This document shows, one piece after another, positions 15,518 to 25,031 of a stretch of DNA of 64,000 nt; position 1 is the first letter of the stretch; each line of letters opens with the position of its first letter. The DNA comes from Blastococcus fimeti. GTDB lineage: Bacteria; Actinomycetota; Actinomycetes; Mycobacteriales; Geodermatophilaceae. The notes beneath the pieces were generated by a model, which saw nothing but the letters and a program-made list of their open reading frames with translations, made no database searches and was not told the origin of the DNA. The stretch spans positions 310,001 to 374,000 of the forward strand of contig FNAW01000003.1 of NCBI GenBank assembly GCA_900102115.1, in the 5' to 3' direction. Made by a program: the position numbers and the translations under genes.

Positions 15518-16483
15518 TCACGGCAGCCGGAGCACCTGACCGGCGTAGGTCAGGCCGGCGCCGTAGCCGAGGACCAGCGCGAGGTCGCCCGACTTCGCGT
15601 CGCCGGACTCCAGCAGCGCGCTCAGGGCCAGCGGGATGGAGGCGGCCGAGGTGTTGCCCGAGCGCACGATGTCGCGGGCGATCACGGTCTTCTCGCCGAA
15701 GCCCAGCCGCTTGGTCATCGACTCGATGATCCGCAGGTTGGCCTGGTGCGGGGCGAAGACGTCGATGTCGGCGGCGGTGACGCCGGCCTTCTCCATCGCC
15801 TCGTTCAGCGCCTCGGTGAGCTTGGTGGTGGCCCAGCGGTACACCGCCTGCCCGGCCATGGCCATGTACCCGCTGTCGATGATCTCGATGGCGGAGTGCT
15901 GGTCGCCGTCGCTGCCCCAGGCGATCGGGCCGATGCCGGGCTCGTCGGAGGCGCCGACCACGGCCGCGCCCGCGCCGTCGGCGAAGATCACCGCCGTCGA
16001 CCGGTCGGTCATGTCCGTGACGTCGGTGAGCCGCTCGACGCCGATGACGATGGCGTTGCGGGCGGAGCCCGCGCGGATCGCGTCGGAGACCAGGCCCAGG
16101 GAGTAGCAGAAGCCCGCGCAGCCGGCATTGAGGTCCATCGCGCCGGGCCGGGGGATGCCCAGCCGGTGCGCGACCTGCGGGCCGATGCCCGGGATGGGCT
16201 GGCGCAGGCTGGCGCTGGCGAGGACCACCAGGTCGATCTCGTCCGGGGCCAGGCCGCTGGCGGCGATGGCCTTGCCGCCGGCCGCGGTCGCCATCTCGAC
16301 CAGCGTCTCGTCGTCGTCGGCCCAGCGCCGTTCGGCGATGCCGACCCGGCTCTGGATCCACTCGTCGTTGGTCTCCATGACCTCGGCGAGCTCGTCGTTG
16401 GTCACCCGGCGGCGCGGGCGGTACTCGCCCAGTCCGAGGATCCGGGCGCCGGGCGCGCCCGCGGCCAGCTTGAGCGTCGTCAC
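15518..16483 (-). CDS. fabH: 3-oxoacyl-ACP synthase III (KAS III)
   Basis: A 321-residue initiating condensing enzyme that joins an acyl-CoA primer to malonyl-ACP. The Cys-His-Asn triad is visible: LNAGCAGFCYSLG near residue 120, FAPHQANLRIIES near 250 and GNTSAASIP near 280. The N-terminus ILGLGEYRPRR and TNDEWIQSRVGI are typical. In actinobacteria FabH usually accepts branched or short acyl-CoA primers. GTG 16483 overlaps the fabD stop as GTGA, so the two are translationally coupled. Confidence 0.94.
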   Translation of the reverse strand: MTTLKLAAGAPGARILGLGEYRPRRRVTNDELAEVMETNDEWIQSRVGIAERRWADDDETLVEMATAAGGKAIAASGLAPDEIDLVVLASASLRQPIPGIGPQVAHRLGIPRPGAMDLNAGCAGFCYSLGLVSDAIRAGSARNAIVIGVERLTDVTDMTDRSTAVIFADGAGAAVVGASDEPGIGPIAWGSDGDQHSAIEIIDSGYMAMAGQAVYRWATTKLTEALNEAMEKAGVTAADIDVFAPHQANLRIIESMTKRLGFGEKTVIARDIVRSGNTSAASIPLALSALLESGDAKSGDLALVLGYGAGLTYAGQVLRLP

Positions 16484-17682
16484 GCGGACACCTCCGGGTA
16501 GAGACGGGCGATCGGGTCGCCGGCGTCGACGAGATCCCCCTCGTGCACCAGCCATTCGGCGAGCACTCCGTCGTAGGCGGCGGAGACGTTGACCTCCTCG
16601 CGGCGGCCGCGGATGCAGCCCAGCGGGGTGCCGGCCGGCAGGCGGGTGCCCTCGGCGACCTCCGCCGGGCTCACCGTGCCCCGGGCCGGGGCGACGACGA
16701 CGCGCCAGTCGGGGAGGTGCTCGGCCTCCGCGCGGCCGCGCTCGGCGGCGATGAGCTCGCGGGCCCGGTCGAGGTCCGCCGGGCCGGCGAGGGTGAGGAT
16801 CTCGATGCCCGAGCCCTTCCACTCGCGCTTGGCCAGACCGGCCAGCGCGCCGGCCGGGGGCAGCTCGATGACCGCGGTGACGCCGAGGCCCCGCAGCGTC
16901 GCCAGGCAGGCGTCGAAGCGGACCGGGCTGGTGACCTGGCTGACCAGCCGGCGCAGCGCGTCCGTGCCGGAGCTGACCGCGGCGCCGTCGGCGTTGGAGA
17001 GCAGGAGCCGGCTCGGGTCCGCCGGGCGCAGACCGTCGACCAGGCCCTCGAGCTCCTCGCGGGCGGAGGCCATGTACGGCGTGTGGAAGGCACCGGCGAC
17101 CGACAGCGGCATGACGCGGGCCTTGGCCGGCGGGTCGGCCTTCAGCGCGGCCAGGCCCTCCAGCGGGCCGGCGGCGACGATCTGCCCGGCGCCGTTCAGG
17201 TTGGCCGGCGCCAGGCCGTGACGCTCGAGGGTGGCGAGCACCTCGTCGGGGTCGCCGCCCAGGACGGCGGACATGCCGGTGGGCGTCTGCGCGCACGCGG
17301 CGGCCATCGCCCGGCCGCGGACGGCGGTCAGCGCGATCGCGGCCTCGATGGTGAGCACGCCGGCGAGCACCGCCGCGGTCAGCTCGCCGACGCTGTGCCC
17401 GGCGATGACGACGTCGCGCCCGGCGTACGGGCTGTGCGCGACCGGCCCCGGGAGGCCGCCCAGCTCGCGGGCGACGAACAGGCTCATGGCCACGACCAGC
17501 GGCTGGGTGACCGCGGTGTCCTGGATCGCCTCGGCGTCGCCGGTGGTGCCGAGCGTCAGCAGGTCGGCGTCGGCGATCGCGCCGGCCCAGCGGAAGAAGG
17601 ACTCGGCTCCGGGCAGCTCGAGCCAGTCGGTGAGCATTCCGGGCTTCTGGGCACCCTGACCGGGGGCGAGGACGGCGAGCAC
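16480..17682 (-). CDS. fabD: Malonyl-CoA:ACP transacylase with extra C-terminal biotinyl/lipoyl-like domain
   Basis: A 400-residue protein, about 90 residues longer than ordinary FabD. Residues 1 to about 310 are the transacylase, which moves malonyl from CoA to ACP: LAPGQGAQKPGML at the start, nucleophile in AGHSVGELTAAV near 90, an arginine in RGRAMAAACAQ near 115, the catalytic His in SVAGAFHTPYMAS near 200 and QVTSPVRFDA near 255. From about residue 320, VVVAPARGTV, GTPLGCIRGRREEV, YDGVLAEWLVHEGDLVDAGDPI align with the two half-barrels of a biotinyl/lipoyl domain. The AMKM-type hairpin reads GRRE instead, with no lysine. The start is GTG 17682; no strong Shine-Dalgarno is visible. Confidence 0.92.
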   Translation of the reverse strand: MLAVLAPGQGAQKPGMLTDWLELPGAESFFRWAGAIADADLLTLGTTGDAEAIQDTAVTQPLVVAMSLFVARELGGLPGPVAHSPYAGRDVVIAGHSVGELTAAVLAGVLTIEAAIALTAVRGRAMAAACAQTPTGMSAVLGGDPDEVLATLERHGLAPANLNGAGQIVAAGPLEGLAALKADPPAKARVMPLSVAGAFHTPYMASAREELEGLVDGLRPADPSRLLLSNADGAAVSSGTDALRRLVSQVTSPVRFDACLATLRGLGVTAVIELPPAGALAGLAKREWKGSGIEILTLAGPADLDRARELIAAERGRAEAEHLPDWRVVVAPARGTVSPAEVAEGTRLPAGTPLGCIRGRREEVNVSAAYDGVLAEWLVHEGDLVDAGDPIARLYPEVSA

Positions 17683-17694
17683 CTGTTCACCGTG

Positions 17695-17816
17695 CCAAAG
17701 ACCGCGGGCCCCCGCGGTGGCGAGCGGCACGAAAGCACATAGGTGATCTTTGGAGGGTTCCCACAAAGCAAGCGCCATCCGGGGCCCGGAAAGCCGTCTC
17801 GCGTGGTGGACACCAC
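17695..17816. promoter_or_regulatory. fabD leader with inverted repeats (possible FasR operator)
   Basis: The 148-base gap between fasR and fabD holds several symmetric elements: CCAAAGA at 17695-17701 facing TCTTTGG at 17747-17753, a hairpin CCGCGGG/CCCGCGG at 17702-17717, and GTGGTG-GA-CACCAC at 17803-17816. The fabD promoter should lie here, and in Streptomyces FasR activates from this gap. Which element FasR would bind cannot be told from sequence. Confidence 0.35.
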
Positions 17817-17830
17817 ACGGTGGTCCGGAC

Positions 17831-18997
17831 TCAGTCCCAGAGCGAGCGCTCGCGGTCGAGGTGCGCCAGGGCGAGCGCGACCTGCAGCGTCCAGCCACCG
17901 CGCGGATCGGTCGCCGACAGGCCGGTGAGCTCGGCCGCCCGCTTCAGCCGGTACCGCACGGTGTTGGGATGGACGAAGATCGCCCGGGCGCTGGCCTCGA
18001 GGTTCCCGCCGCTGCTGAGCACGGCCCGCACCGTCTCCAGCACCCCGCTGCCGGCGGCGTGCAGTGGCAGGGCCACCTCGTCGCGGAGCGCCGCCCGTGC
18101 CAGCGGATCGCCGTCCAGCGCCCGCTCCGGCAGCAGCGCCTCGGCCGTCACCGGTCGCGGTGCCTCCGGCCAGGCGCGGGCCGCGCGGAGGCCGGCCAGT
18201 GCCGCGGCCGCCGACTCGCCGGCGCGGCCCAGCCCGTCGACCACCGGCCCCGACACGACCGGACCGGGACCGAACTCGGCCGTCACCCGGCCGACCACCG
18301 GTGTCAGGTCCTCCGGCCCGCCCAGGACGACGACCAGCTGGTCGGCGTGCACCCCGACCAGGACGTCGCTGCGCAGCGCCCGCGCCGCACGGCGCACCGG
18401 GGCGTGCGGATCGGCGACGCCCTCAGGGGTCGCCCCGACCACGACCGTCACCGGGCTCAGCGCCGACCAGCCCAGCGCGGCCGCCCGGCCGGAGAGCTCC
18501 TCGGACCGCTCCCCGCGCACCAGCGCGTCCACCAGGAGCGCCTCGAGCCGGGCGTCCCACGCGCCGCGGTTCTCCGCGAAGCTCGCGTAGACGTGCGCGG
18601 TGGCGAAGGCGACCTCGCGGCTGAACTGCAGGACGGCCAGCCGCAGCATCTCCTCGTCGCCGGGCTCCGCGACCGAGGTGACGTGGTCCTCGAGGGTCTC
18701 CACGGTCACCTTGATGAGGTCGACGGTCTGCTTGAGCGCGACCACCCGCACCAGCTCGCGGGGCGCGGCGCCGAACACCTCGCCGGTCAGCCGCGGCGGC
18801 CGGGCGGGGTCGCGGCACCACTCCACCAGGGAGGCGAGCCCGGCCTGGGCGACGAGGGTGACCCACGAGCGCTGGTCGGCCGGCATCGTCCGGAACCAGG
18901 GCAGCTCGTCGTCCATCCGGGCCACGGCCTGCGTGGCCAGTGCCCCCGACGAGCGCTCGAGCCGCCGGAGGGTGGCGGCGCTCGGGCGGTCGATCAC
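17831..18997 (-). CDS. fasR: PucR-family transcriptional regulator of fatty-acid synthesis
   Basis: A 388-residue regulator with a large N-terminal ligand-type region, a GGDEF-like central fold (LSPVTVVVGATPE, VLVGVHADQLVVVLGG) and a C-terminal PucR helix-turn-helix containing GNLEASARAIFVHPNTVRYR near residues 330-350. It sits directly upstream of fabD in the same direction, as in Streptomyces (FasR) and M. tuberculosis (Rv2242), where the protein controls the FAS operon. Acyl-CoA sensing is assumed from those homologues. The start GTG 18997 is favoured over GTG 19009, since AGGAG lies just before it. Confidence 0.9.
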   Translation of the reverse strand: MIDRPSAATLRRLERSSGALATQAVARMDDELPWFRTMPADQRSWVTLVAQAGLASLVEWCRDPARPPRLTGEVFGAAPRELVRVVALKQTVDLIKVTVETLEDHVTSVAEPGDEEMLRLAVLQFSREVAFATAHVYASFAENRGAWDARLEALLVDALVRGERSEELSGRAAALGWSALSPVTVVVGATPEGVADPHAPVRRAARALRSDVLVGVHADQLVVVLGGPEDLTPVVGRVTAEFGPGPVVSGPVVDGLGRAGESAAAALAGLRAARAWPEAPRPVTAEALLPERALDGDPLARAALRDEVALPLHAAGSGVLETVRAVLSSGGNLEASARAIFVHPNTVRYRLKRAAELTGLSATDPRGGWTLQVALALAHLDRERSLWD

Positions 18998-19054
18998 CCG
19001 GCTCCTCACGGCGTCAGCGTGTCACGCGCGGGGCGTGTCGGGGAGAGTAGGGCG

Positions 19055-19741
19055 GTGAGCGTTCCCCCGGACGGTGGCACCACCCTCGTCCGCACCCGTG
19101 CCCTGGGCCCTCCGCTGGCGGTGGTCGCCGCCTGCGCGGCGGTGCTCGCGCTGCTCGGTGCCGGGGTCAGCACGGGCTTCGCACCGCTGCGCGACCTCGA
19201 CCGGGCGGTGAGCGAGGCGGTCTACGCCGGGGACGACCGCAGCCGCGCGCTCGACGTGCTGCTCGAGGTGCTCACCGCCCCGGGGCTGTCGGTGGTCCGC
19301 TACGTGGTGGCCGTCCCCGTGCTGATCTGGCTGGTCCGCCGGCGGGCCTGGCGCACGGTCGCCTGGCTCGTGGTCACGGCGGTCTTCATCCGGCACGTGA
19401 CCTCCGCGCTGAAGGAGTTCTTCGACCGGGTGCGGCCGGCGTTCGAGGACGGCGGCGCGCAGTACGAGTCGTTCAGCTTCCCGAGCGGCCACTCCTCGGG
19501 GATCGCCACGCTGGTGACCGGCGGGCTGCTGCTGGCCTGGCCGCTGCTCGCCCCCGCGGGCCGGCGGAGTTGGGTCGTGCTCGGGGCGCTCCTCGTGCTG
19601 CTGGTCGGCCTCACCCGGATGTGGCTCGGCGTGCACTACCTGTCCGACGTCGTGGCCGGCTGGTCGCTCGGCGTGGGCTGGACCCTGCTCACCGCCGTCG
19701 TCTTCGGCGTGCTGCCGGCCCGGCGGGAGGACGCGACGTGA
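19055..19741 (+). CDS. PAP2-family membrane phosphatase
   Basis: A 228-residue integral membrane phosphatase with about six helices. The three PAP2 active-site motifs are present: KEFFDRVRP near residues 123-131, SFPSGHSSG near 144-152 and RMWLGVHYLSDVVAGW near 188-203. Family members remove phosphate from phosphatidic acid, undecaprenyl or decaprenyl pyrophosphate. Beside FAS genes, a lipid phosphate is a reasonable but unproven substrate. The start GTG 19055 lacks a Shine-Dalgarno and has GAGAGT six nt upstream. The stop overlaps the next start as GTGA. Confidence 0.88.
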   Translation: MSVPPDGGTTLVRTRALGPPLAVVAACAAVLALLGAGVSTGFAPLRDLDRAVSEAVYAGDDRSRALDVLLEVLTAPGLSVVRYVVAVPVLIWLVRRRAWRTVAWLVVTAVFIRHVTSALKEFFDRVRPAFEDGGAQYESFSFPSGHSSGIATLVTGGLLLAWPLLAPAGRRSWVVLGALLVLLVGLTRMWLGVHYLSDVVAGWSLGVGWTLLTAVVFGVLPARREDAT

Positions 19742-20295
19742 GCGGGCCGGAGCAGACCGGCGTGCTCGCCCCCGACGACGGGTCGCTGGGCCCGCTGCTG
19801 CGGGTGTCGGACGACCGGCTGGCGCCGGGGCAGGGCTACGGCGCGCACGAGCACGCCGCCGTCGACGTCGTCGCCGTCGTGCTCGCGGGATCGCTGCGCC
19901 ACGGCTGGGGGGACGGCGCCCTGATGGCGGCCGGCGACGTCGGGGTGCTGCGAGCCGGCACCGGGCTGGTCCACGACGAATCCGCCGAGGACGACGGCGC
20001 GCGGGTGCTGCAGTGCTACCTGCGGCCCGCCGACCCCACCGCTCCGCCCGGGCACGAGGTGCACCGGGCCGTCGCCGGGCCGGTGGACCTCGGGCGGGCG
20101 GACGCCGTGCTCTGGGTGCGCCGCGCGGCTCCCGGCGTCCCCCTCGAGGTGCCAGCAGGGCTGCTGCTGCAGGCCGGGGCGCGGACCTCGGTCGCGCCGC
20201 ACGAGGGCGGACCGGTCGTGCCGTCGGAGCAGGTCACGCTGGTGCTGTGGCAGCTGGAGACCGGCCGGCCGGCCTGGGCGCTCGACCAGCCCTAG
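19738..20295 (+). CDS. Pirin-like cupin protein
   Basis: A 185-residue cupin. LAPGQGYGAHEHAAVDVVAVVLAGSL (residues about 23-48, two motif halves) matches the pirin N-terminal cupin, which carries metal-binding histidines; only one His-x-His pair, HEH, is obvious. VGVLRAGTGLVHDES matches the second cupin motif. Pirins act as metal-dependent quercetinase-like enzymes or redox co-regulators. The C-terminal half is short, so this is a reduced pirin rather than a full two-domain protein. It is translationally coupled to the PAP2 gene by a GTGA overlap. Confidence 0.75.
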   Translation: MSGPEQTGVLAPDDGSLGPLLRVSDDRLAPGQGYGAHEHAAVDVVAVVLAGSLRHGWGDGALMAAGDVGVLRAGTGLVHDESAEDDGARVLQCYLRPADPTAPPGHEVHRAVAGPVDLGRADAVLWVRRAAPGVPLEVPAGLLLQAGARTSVAPHEGGPVVPSEQVTLVLWQLETGRPAWALDQP

Positions 20296-20332
20296 CGGTG
20301 CACGGCCCGGTGTCCTGGGCGAGAGTGGGGCC

Positions 20333-21535
20333 ATGCCGACGAGCCCCTCGGACCTGCTCACCGCCGCGTACGACGATGCCGACCGGACGATCGAGCTGCG
20401 TCGCCGGCTGCACCGGCAGCCGGAGATCGGGCTGCACCTGCCGCGCACCCAGGCGACGGTGCTCGAGGCGTTCGCCGAGCTGCCGCTGGAGGTGACCACG
20501 GGCCGGCGCACCAGCTCGGTCGTCGGGGTGCTGCGCGGCGCGAAGCCGGGCCCGACCTACCTGCTGCGCGGGGACATGGACGCCCTGCCCGTGCAGGAGG
20601 ACACCGGTCTGCCGTTCGCCTCCGAGGTGCCGGGTGTGATGCACGCCTGCGGGCACGACACCCACGTCGCGATGCTGGTGGGCGCCGCGCGACTGCTCGC
20701 CGAGCGCCGCGACGAGCTCGCCGGCCAGGTCGTGTTCATGGTGCAGCCGGGGGAGGAGGGCTTCCACGGCGCCCGGTACATGCTCGAGGAGGGGCTGCTC
20801 GGCGTCGTCCCGGAGGCGCCGGTCAGCGGCGCGTTCGCGCTGCACATCTCCTCGACCTTCGCCAGTGGCAGCGTGAACGTCCGGCCGGGCCCGGTCATGG
20901 CCGCCGCCGACCAGTGGGCGATCACGCTGCGCGGCCGGGGTGGGCACGCCTCGGAGCCGCACGCCGCCGCCGACCCGATCCCCGCGGCCGCCGAGATCGT
21001 GCTCGCGCTGCAGTCGATGGTCACCCGCCGCGTGAACGTCTTCGACCCGGCCGTCGTCACCGTCGGGCACCTGCAGGCCGGGTCGACCAACAACGTCATC
21101 CCGGAGTCGGCGTTCCTCGAGGGCACGATCCGCACGCTGTCGGCCGAGCGGCGGGCCGACGTCGTCGCGGCCGTGGAGCGGGTGGCCACCCACGTGGCCG
21201 CGGCGCACGAGCTCGGGGTCGAGTTCGAGCACCGGCAGGGCTACCCGGTGACGATCAACGACGCCGGCGCGGCCGCCGCGGTGCTGGCGACCACCGCCGC
21301 GATGCTCGGCAAGCAGGCCGCAGTCCTGCTGCCCGCGCCGCTCATGGGCGCCGAGGACTTCTCCTACGTGCTGCAGGAGGTCCCCGGTGCCCTGGCCTGG
21401 CTGGGGGCGCGCCCGCCGGGTGTCGACCCGGCCGACGCACCACCCAACCACTCGAACCTGGTGGTGTTCGACGAGGAGCCGCTCCCGGCGGGCGTCGCCC
21501 TCTACGCGCAGATGGCCATCAACGCGCTCGGATAG
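20333..21535 (+). CDS. M20-family amidohydrolase (M20D, IAA-amino-acid hydrolase/carboxypeptidase type)
   Basis: A 400-residue metal-dependent amidohydrolase. Motifs in order: RRRLHRQPEIG near residue 25, RGDMDALPVQE near 80, HACGHDTHVAML near 103, QPGEEGFHGARYM near 140 and MGAEDFSYV near 338, giving the Cys, His and Glu ligands of the dimetal site and the dimerisation insert between. M20D enzymes cleave N-acyl or N-aminoacyl amides. The specific substrate is unknown. ATG 20333 has no Shine-Dalgarno but has GAGAGT six nt upstream. It ends 18 nt from the convergent aceE stop. Confidence 0.9.
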   Translation: MPTSPSDLLTAAYDDADRTIELRRRLHRQPEIGLHLPRTQATVLEAFAELPLEVTTGRRTSSVVGVLRGAKPGPTYLLRGDMDALPVQEDTGLPFASEVPGVMHACGHDTHVAMLVGAARLLAERRDELAGQVVFMVQPGEEGFHGARYMLEEGLLGVVPEAPVSGAFALHISSTFASGSVNVRPGPVMAAADQWAITLRGRGGHASEPHAAADPIPAAAEIVLALQSMVTRRVNVFDPAVVTVGHLQAGSTNNVIPESAFLEGTIRTLSAERRADVVAAVERVATHVAAAHELGVEFEHRQGYPVTINDAGAAAAVLATTAAMLGKQAAVLLPAPLMGAEDFSYVLQEVPGALAWLGARPPGVDPADAPPNHSNLVVFDEEPLPAGVALYAQMAINALG

Positions 21536-21553
21536 CCGCGCTCGGACAGCCGC

Positions 21554-24355
21554 TCAGGTAGCCGGCGACGGGTCGCTCCGCTCCTCGGCGGGCGCGGCCT
21601 GGACGTCGCGCACCTGGTACTTCTCCACGGCCTCCCGCACGCGGGCGCGGTCGACCTGGCCCTCGTCGGCCAGCGACGCCAGGGTGCGGACGACGATCGA
21701 CTCGGCGTCGACGGAGAAGTGCCGGCGCAGCGCCGGGCGGGTGTCGGAGAGCCCGAACCCGTCGGTGCCCAGCGACGACAGCCCACCGGGGACGTACGGC
21801 GCGATCAGGTCCGGGACGGCGCGCATCCAGTCCGACACCGCGACCACCGGGCCGACCGTCTCCTGCAGCCGCTGGGTGACGTAGGGGGTGCCCGGCTCGT
21901 CCTCGGGGTGCAGCAGGTTGTGCCGGGTCACCTCCTCGGCCTGGCGGCGCAGCTCGGTCCACGAGGTCACCGACCACACGTCGGCCGACACGCCCCAGTC
22001 CTGGGCGAGCAGCTCCTGGGCCCGCAGCGCCCACGGCACCGCCACGCCCGAGGCCAGAAGCTGTGCCTTCGGGCCCTCCGCGGCCGGCCCCTCCGCGTAC
22101 CGGTACATGCCGGCCAGCAGGCCCTGCACGTCCAGGCCCTCGGGCTCGGCCGGCTGGTGGAAGGGCTCGTTGTAGACCGTCAGGTAGTAGATGACGTCCG
22201 GGGAGCGGGATCCGCCCAGCGGCGCACCCGGGTCCTCGCCGTACATGCGGACCAGGGCGTCGCGGGTGATGTGCGCGACCTCGTAGGAGAACGCGGGGTC
22301 GTAGGAGACGACGGCGGGGTTGGTCGCGGCCAGGAGCAGCGAGTGGCCGTCCTCGTGCTGCAGCCCCTCGCCGTTGAGCGTCGTCCGGCCGGCGGTGGCG
22401 CCGAGAAGGAAGCCGCGGGTCATCTGGTCGGCGGCCGCCCAGATCGAGTCGCCGGTCCGCTGGAACCCGAACATCGAGTAGAAGATGTAGATCGGGATCA
22501 TCGGCTCGCCGTGCGTCGCGTACGAGGTGCCGACGGCGGTGAACGAGGCGGTGGAGCCGGCCTCGTTGATGCCCTCGTGCAGGATCACGCCCTGCTCGGA
22601 CTCCTTGTACGCCAGCATCAACTCGCGGTCGACCGAGGTGTACCGCTGCCCCGCCGGGTTGTAGATCTTGTGCGAGGAGAACAACGAGTCCAGCCCGAAG
22701 GTGCGGGCCTCGTCCGGGATGATCGGCACGAAGCGCGGGCCGAGCTCGGCGTCCTTCAGCAGCTCCTTGAGCAGGCGGACGAACGCCATCGTCGTTGCCA
22801 CCTCCTGCTTGCCCGAGCCCTTGCGCAGGATGTCGAGCGCCTTGTCGTCGGGCGCCTTGAGCGTCTTGAACTCCGTCCGCCGGCGCGGCACCGCCCCGCC
22901 CAGGGCCCGCCGCCGCTCGAGCATGTACTGCATCTCGTCGGAGTCGGGGTCGGGCTTGTAGTAGGGCGGCAGGGTCTTGTCCAGCGCCGAGTCGGGGATG
23001 TCCAGGTAGAGCCGGTCGCGGAAGAGCGCGAGGTCCTCGGCGGTCAGCTTCTTCATCTGGTGGGTGGAGTTGCGGCCCTCGAAGTGGCTGCCCAGGGTCC
23101 AGCCCTTGATCGTCTTGGCGAGGATGACCGTCGGCTGGCCCTTGTGCTCCTGGGCCGCCTTGAACGCCGCGTAGACCTTGCGGTAGTCGTGCCCGCCGCG
23201 GGAGAGACCCCAGATCTCCTTGTCGCTCATCGACTCGACCAGCCGGCGGGTGCGCGGGTCGCGGCCGAAGAAGTGCTCGCGCACGAAGGCGCCGTCCTCG
23301 GCCTTGTAGGTCTGGTAGTCGCCGTCGGGCGTCTGGTTCATCAGGTTGACCAGGGCGCCGTCGCGGTCACCGGCGAGCAGCGGGTCCCACTCGCGGCCCC
23401 AGATCACCTTGATCACGTTCCAGCCGGCGCCGCGGAAGAAGGACTCCAGCTCCTGGATCACCTTGCCGTTGCCCCGCACCGGGCCGTCGAGCCGCTGCAG
23501 GTTGCAGTTGACGACGAAGGTGAGGTTGTCCAGCTCCTCGCGGGCGGCCAGGCCGATCGTGCCCAGCGATTCCGGCTCGTCCATCTCACCGTCGCCGAGG
23601 AACGCCCAGACGTGCTGGTCGGAGGTGTCCTTGATGCCGCGGGAGTGCAGGTAGCGGTTGAACCGGGCCTGGTAGATGGCGTTCATGCCGCCCAGGCCCA
23701 TCGAGACGGTGGGGAACTCCCAGAAGTCGGGCATCAGCCGGGGGTGTGGGTAGCTGGACAGCCCGCCGCCGGGGTGGCTGACCTCCTGGCGGAAACCGTC
23801 GAGCTGCTGCTCGGTGAGCCGGCCCTCGAGGAAGGCACGGGCGTAGATGCCGGGGGAGGCGTGCCCCTGGAACCAGATCTGGTCGCCGCCGCCGGGGTGG
23901 TCCTTGCCGCGGAAGAAGTGGTTGAAGCCCACCTCGTAGAGGGACGCGGACGACGCGTAGGAGGAGATGTGCCCGCCGACGCCGATCCCGGGTCGCTGCG
24001 CGCGGTGCACCATGATCGCGGCGTTCCAGCGGATGTAGGCGCGGATGCGGCGCTCGGCGTGCTCGTCGCCGGGGAACCACGGCTCCCGCGCCGGCGGGAT
24101 GGTGTTGATGTAGTCGGTGCTGCGCAGGGCGGGGACGCCGACCTGCTGCTCCCGGCTGCGCTCGAGGAGCCGCAGCATCAGGTACCGGGCGCGCTCGCGC
24201 CCGGCGTGGCCGACGACCGCGTCGAGCGAGTCGATCCACTCCTGCGTCTCGTCGGGATCGGTGTCGGGGAGCTGGCTGGGCAGCCCGTCGGTGATGACCG
24301 CGCGGGGTGCGCCGATGTCGCGGGCGGGGTCGCCGTCCGACTGCTGTGCGCTCAT
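21554..24355 (-). CDS. aceE: Pyruvate dehydrogenase E1 component (homodimeric)
   Basis: A 933-residue thiamine-diphosphate enzyme that decarboxylates pyruvate and acetylates the E2 lipoyl group. The N-terminal region [18 protein letters not shown] and [16 protein letters not shown] are diagnostic of AceE. The ThDP motif runs from [12 protein letters not shown] (near residue 250) to [18 protein letters not shown]. The C-terminal domain has [19 protein letters not shown] and [13 protein letters not shown]. Length equals the mycobacterial enzyme. ATG 24355 was chosen over a long upstream in-frame extension because the family starts here and a GGGGAGACGATGGGGG purine run precedes it. It feeds acetyl-CoA to the neighbouring fatty-acid genes. 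Confidence 0.96.
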   Translation of the reverse strand: MSAQQSDGDPARDIGAPRAVITDGLPSQLPDTDPDETQEWIDSLDAVVGHAGRERARYLMLRLLERSREQQVGVPALRSTDYINTIPPAREPWFPGDEHAERRIRAYIRWNAAIMVHRAQRPGIGVGGHISSYASSASLYEVGFNHFFRGKDHPGGGDQIWFQGHASPGIYARAFLEGRLTEQQLDGFRQEVSHPGGGLSSYPHPRLMPDFWEFPTVSMGLGGMNAIYQARFNRYLHSRGIKDTSDQHVWAFLGDGEMDEPESLGTIGLAAREELDNLTFVVNCNLQRLDGPVRGNGKVIQELESFFRGAGWNVIKVIWGREWDPLLAGDRDGALVNLMNQTPDGDYQTYKAEDGAFVREHFFGRDPRTRRLVESMSDKEIWGLSRGGHDYRKVYAAFKAAQEHKGQPTVILAKTIKGWTLGSHFEGRNSTHQMKKLTAEDLALFRDRLYLDIPDSALDKTLPPYYKPDPDSDEMQYMLERRRALGGAVPRRRTEFKTLKAPDDKALDILRKGSGKQEVATTMAFVRLLKELLKDAELGPRFVPIIPDEARTFGLDSLFSSHKIYNPAGQRYTSVDRELMLAYKESEQGVILHEGINEAGSTASFTAVGTSYATHGEPMIPIYIFYSMFGFQRTGDSIWAAADQMTRGFLLGATAGRTTLNGEGLQHEDGHSLLLAATNPAVVSYDPAFSYEVAHITRDALVRMYGEDPGAPLGGSRSPDVIYYLTVYNEPFHQPAEPEGLDVQGLLAGMYRYAEGPAAEGPKAQLLASGVAVPWALRAQELLAQDWGVSADVWSVTSWTELRRQAEEVTRHNLLHPEDEPGTPYVTQRLQETVGPVVAVSDWMRAVPDLIAPYVPGGLSSLGTDGFGLSDTRPALRRHFSVDAESIVVRTLASLADEGQVDRARVREAVEKYQVRDVQAAPAEERSDPSPAT

Positions 24356-24441
24356 GCCCCCATCGTCTCCCCTCGCGCGCCGGGCGTCACCTGCCGGGCG
24401 GCCCGTCCGGCGGGTCGCCGGCCGCGGGCGGGTCGGCGAGC

Positions 24442-24469
24442 TTGCGTCGTGGCGGTCATGCCCTACGCT
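24442..24469 (+). promoter_or_regulatory. Candidate sigma-70-type promoter for DUF3052-ahpE
   Basis: TTGCGT (24442-24447) and TACGCT (24464-24469) with a 16-base spacer lie in the 234-base divergent gap between aceE and the DUF3052 gene. They suit rightward transcription with a leader of about 110 bases. This is a match to consensus only. Confidence 0.3.
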
Positions 24470-24589
24470 TCCGCCCACGTGGCTCCCGGTTGGAACGGGC
24501 CGTGACGCGCCCGCGCGGACGGCCTGCCGACAGGGCACCATCACCACCAGCGATCAGCAGCAGGTCCCACCCATGGAGGAGCAGTACGG

Positions 24590-25009
24590 ATGAGCGTCGA
24601 CAGCGCCGGCATGGCGGCCCGGCTGGGCATCAAGCCGGGCATGGTCGTGCAGGAGCTCGGCTGGGACGAGGACGCCGACGAGGACCTGCGCGACGCGATC
24701 ATCGAGCTCTCCGGTGGCGAGATGGTCGACGAGGACACCGACGAGGTGGCCGACGTCGTGCTGCTCTGGTGGCGCGAGGACGACGGCGACCTGTTCGACG
24801 CCCTGACCGATGCGATCACCTCCCTCGGTGAGGACGGCGTCGTCTGGCTGCTCGTCCCCAAGTCGGGCCGCCCCGGTCACGTGGAGCCCGGTGACGTCAC
24901 CGAGGTCGCCCCCACGGCGGGGCTCCAGCAGACCAGCAGCGTCTCCGCGGCCAAGGACTGGTCGGGCATCCGCCTGGTCAGCCCGAAGACCGCCCGCAGC
25001 CGCCGGTAG
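24590..25009 (+). CDS. DUF3052 family protein
   Basis: A 139-residue acidic protein of the actinobacterial DUF3052 family. It has GIKPGMVVQELGWDEDAD near the N-terminus, ADVVLLWWREDDGDL in the middle, and a DGVVWLLVPKSGRPGHVEP core resembling a small Rossmann-like sheet. The C-terminus KDWSGIRLVSPK is conserved in the family. The function is unknown, but the gene is constantly divergent from aceE and followed by ahpE, as I recall for M. tuberculosis Rv2239c. ATG 24590 follows GGAGGAG. Confidence 0.88.
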   Translation: MSVDSAGMAARLGIKPGMVVQELGWDEDADEDLRDAIIELSGGEMVDEDTDEVADVVLLWWREDDGDLFDALTDAITSLGEDGVVWLLVPKSGRPGHVEPGDVTEVAPTAGLQQTSSVSAAKDWSGIRLVSPKTARSRR

Positions 25010-25031
25010 GACGTACGGCACCATCGGGCGC

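Noticed and set aside
17750..19054. Upstream 435-codon extension of the PAP2 phosphatase
   Set aside because: It is antisense to fasR; the membrane domain begins after GTG 19055.
21719..24505. 928-codon plus-strand frame
   Set aside because: It is antisense to aceE, with no family similarity and shadow-type composition.
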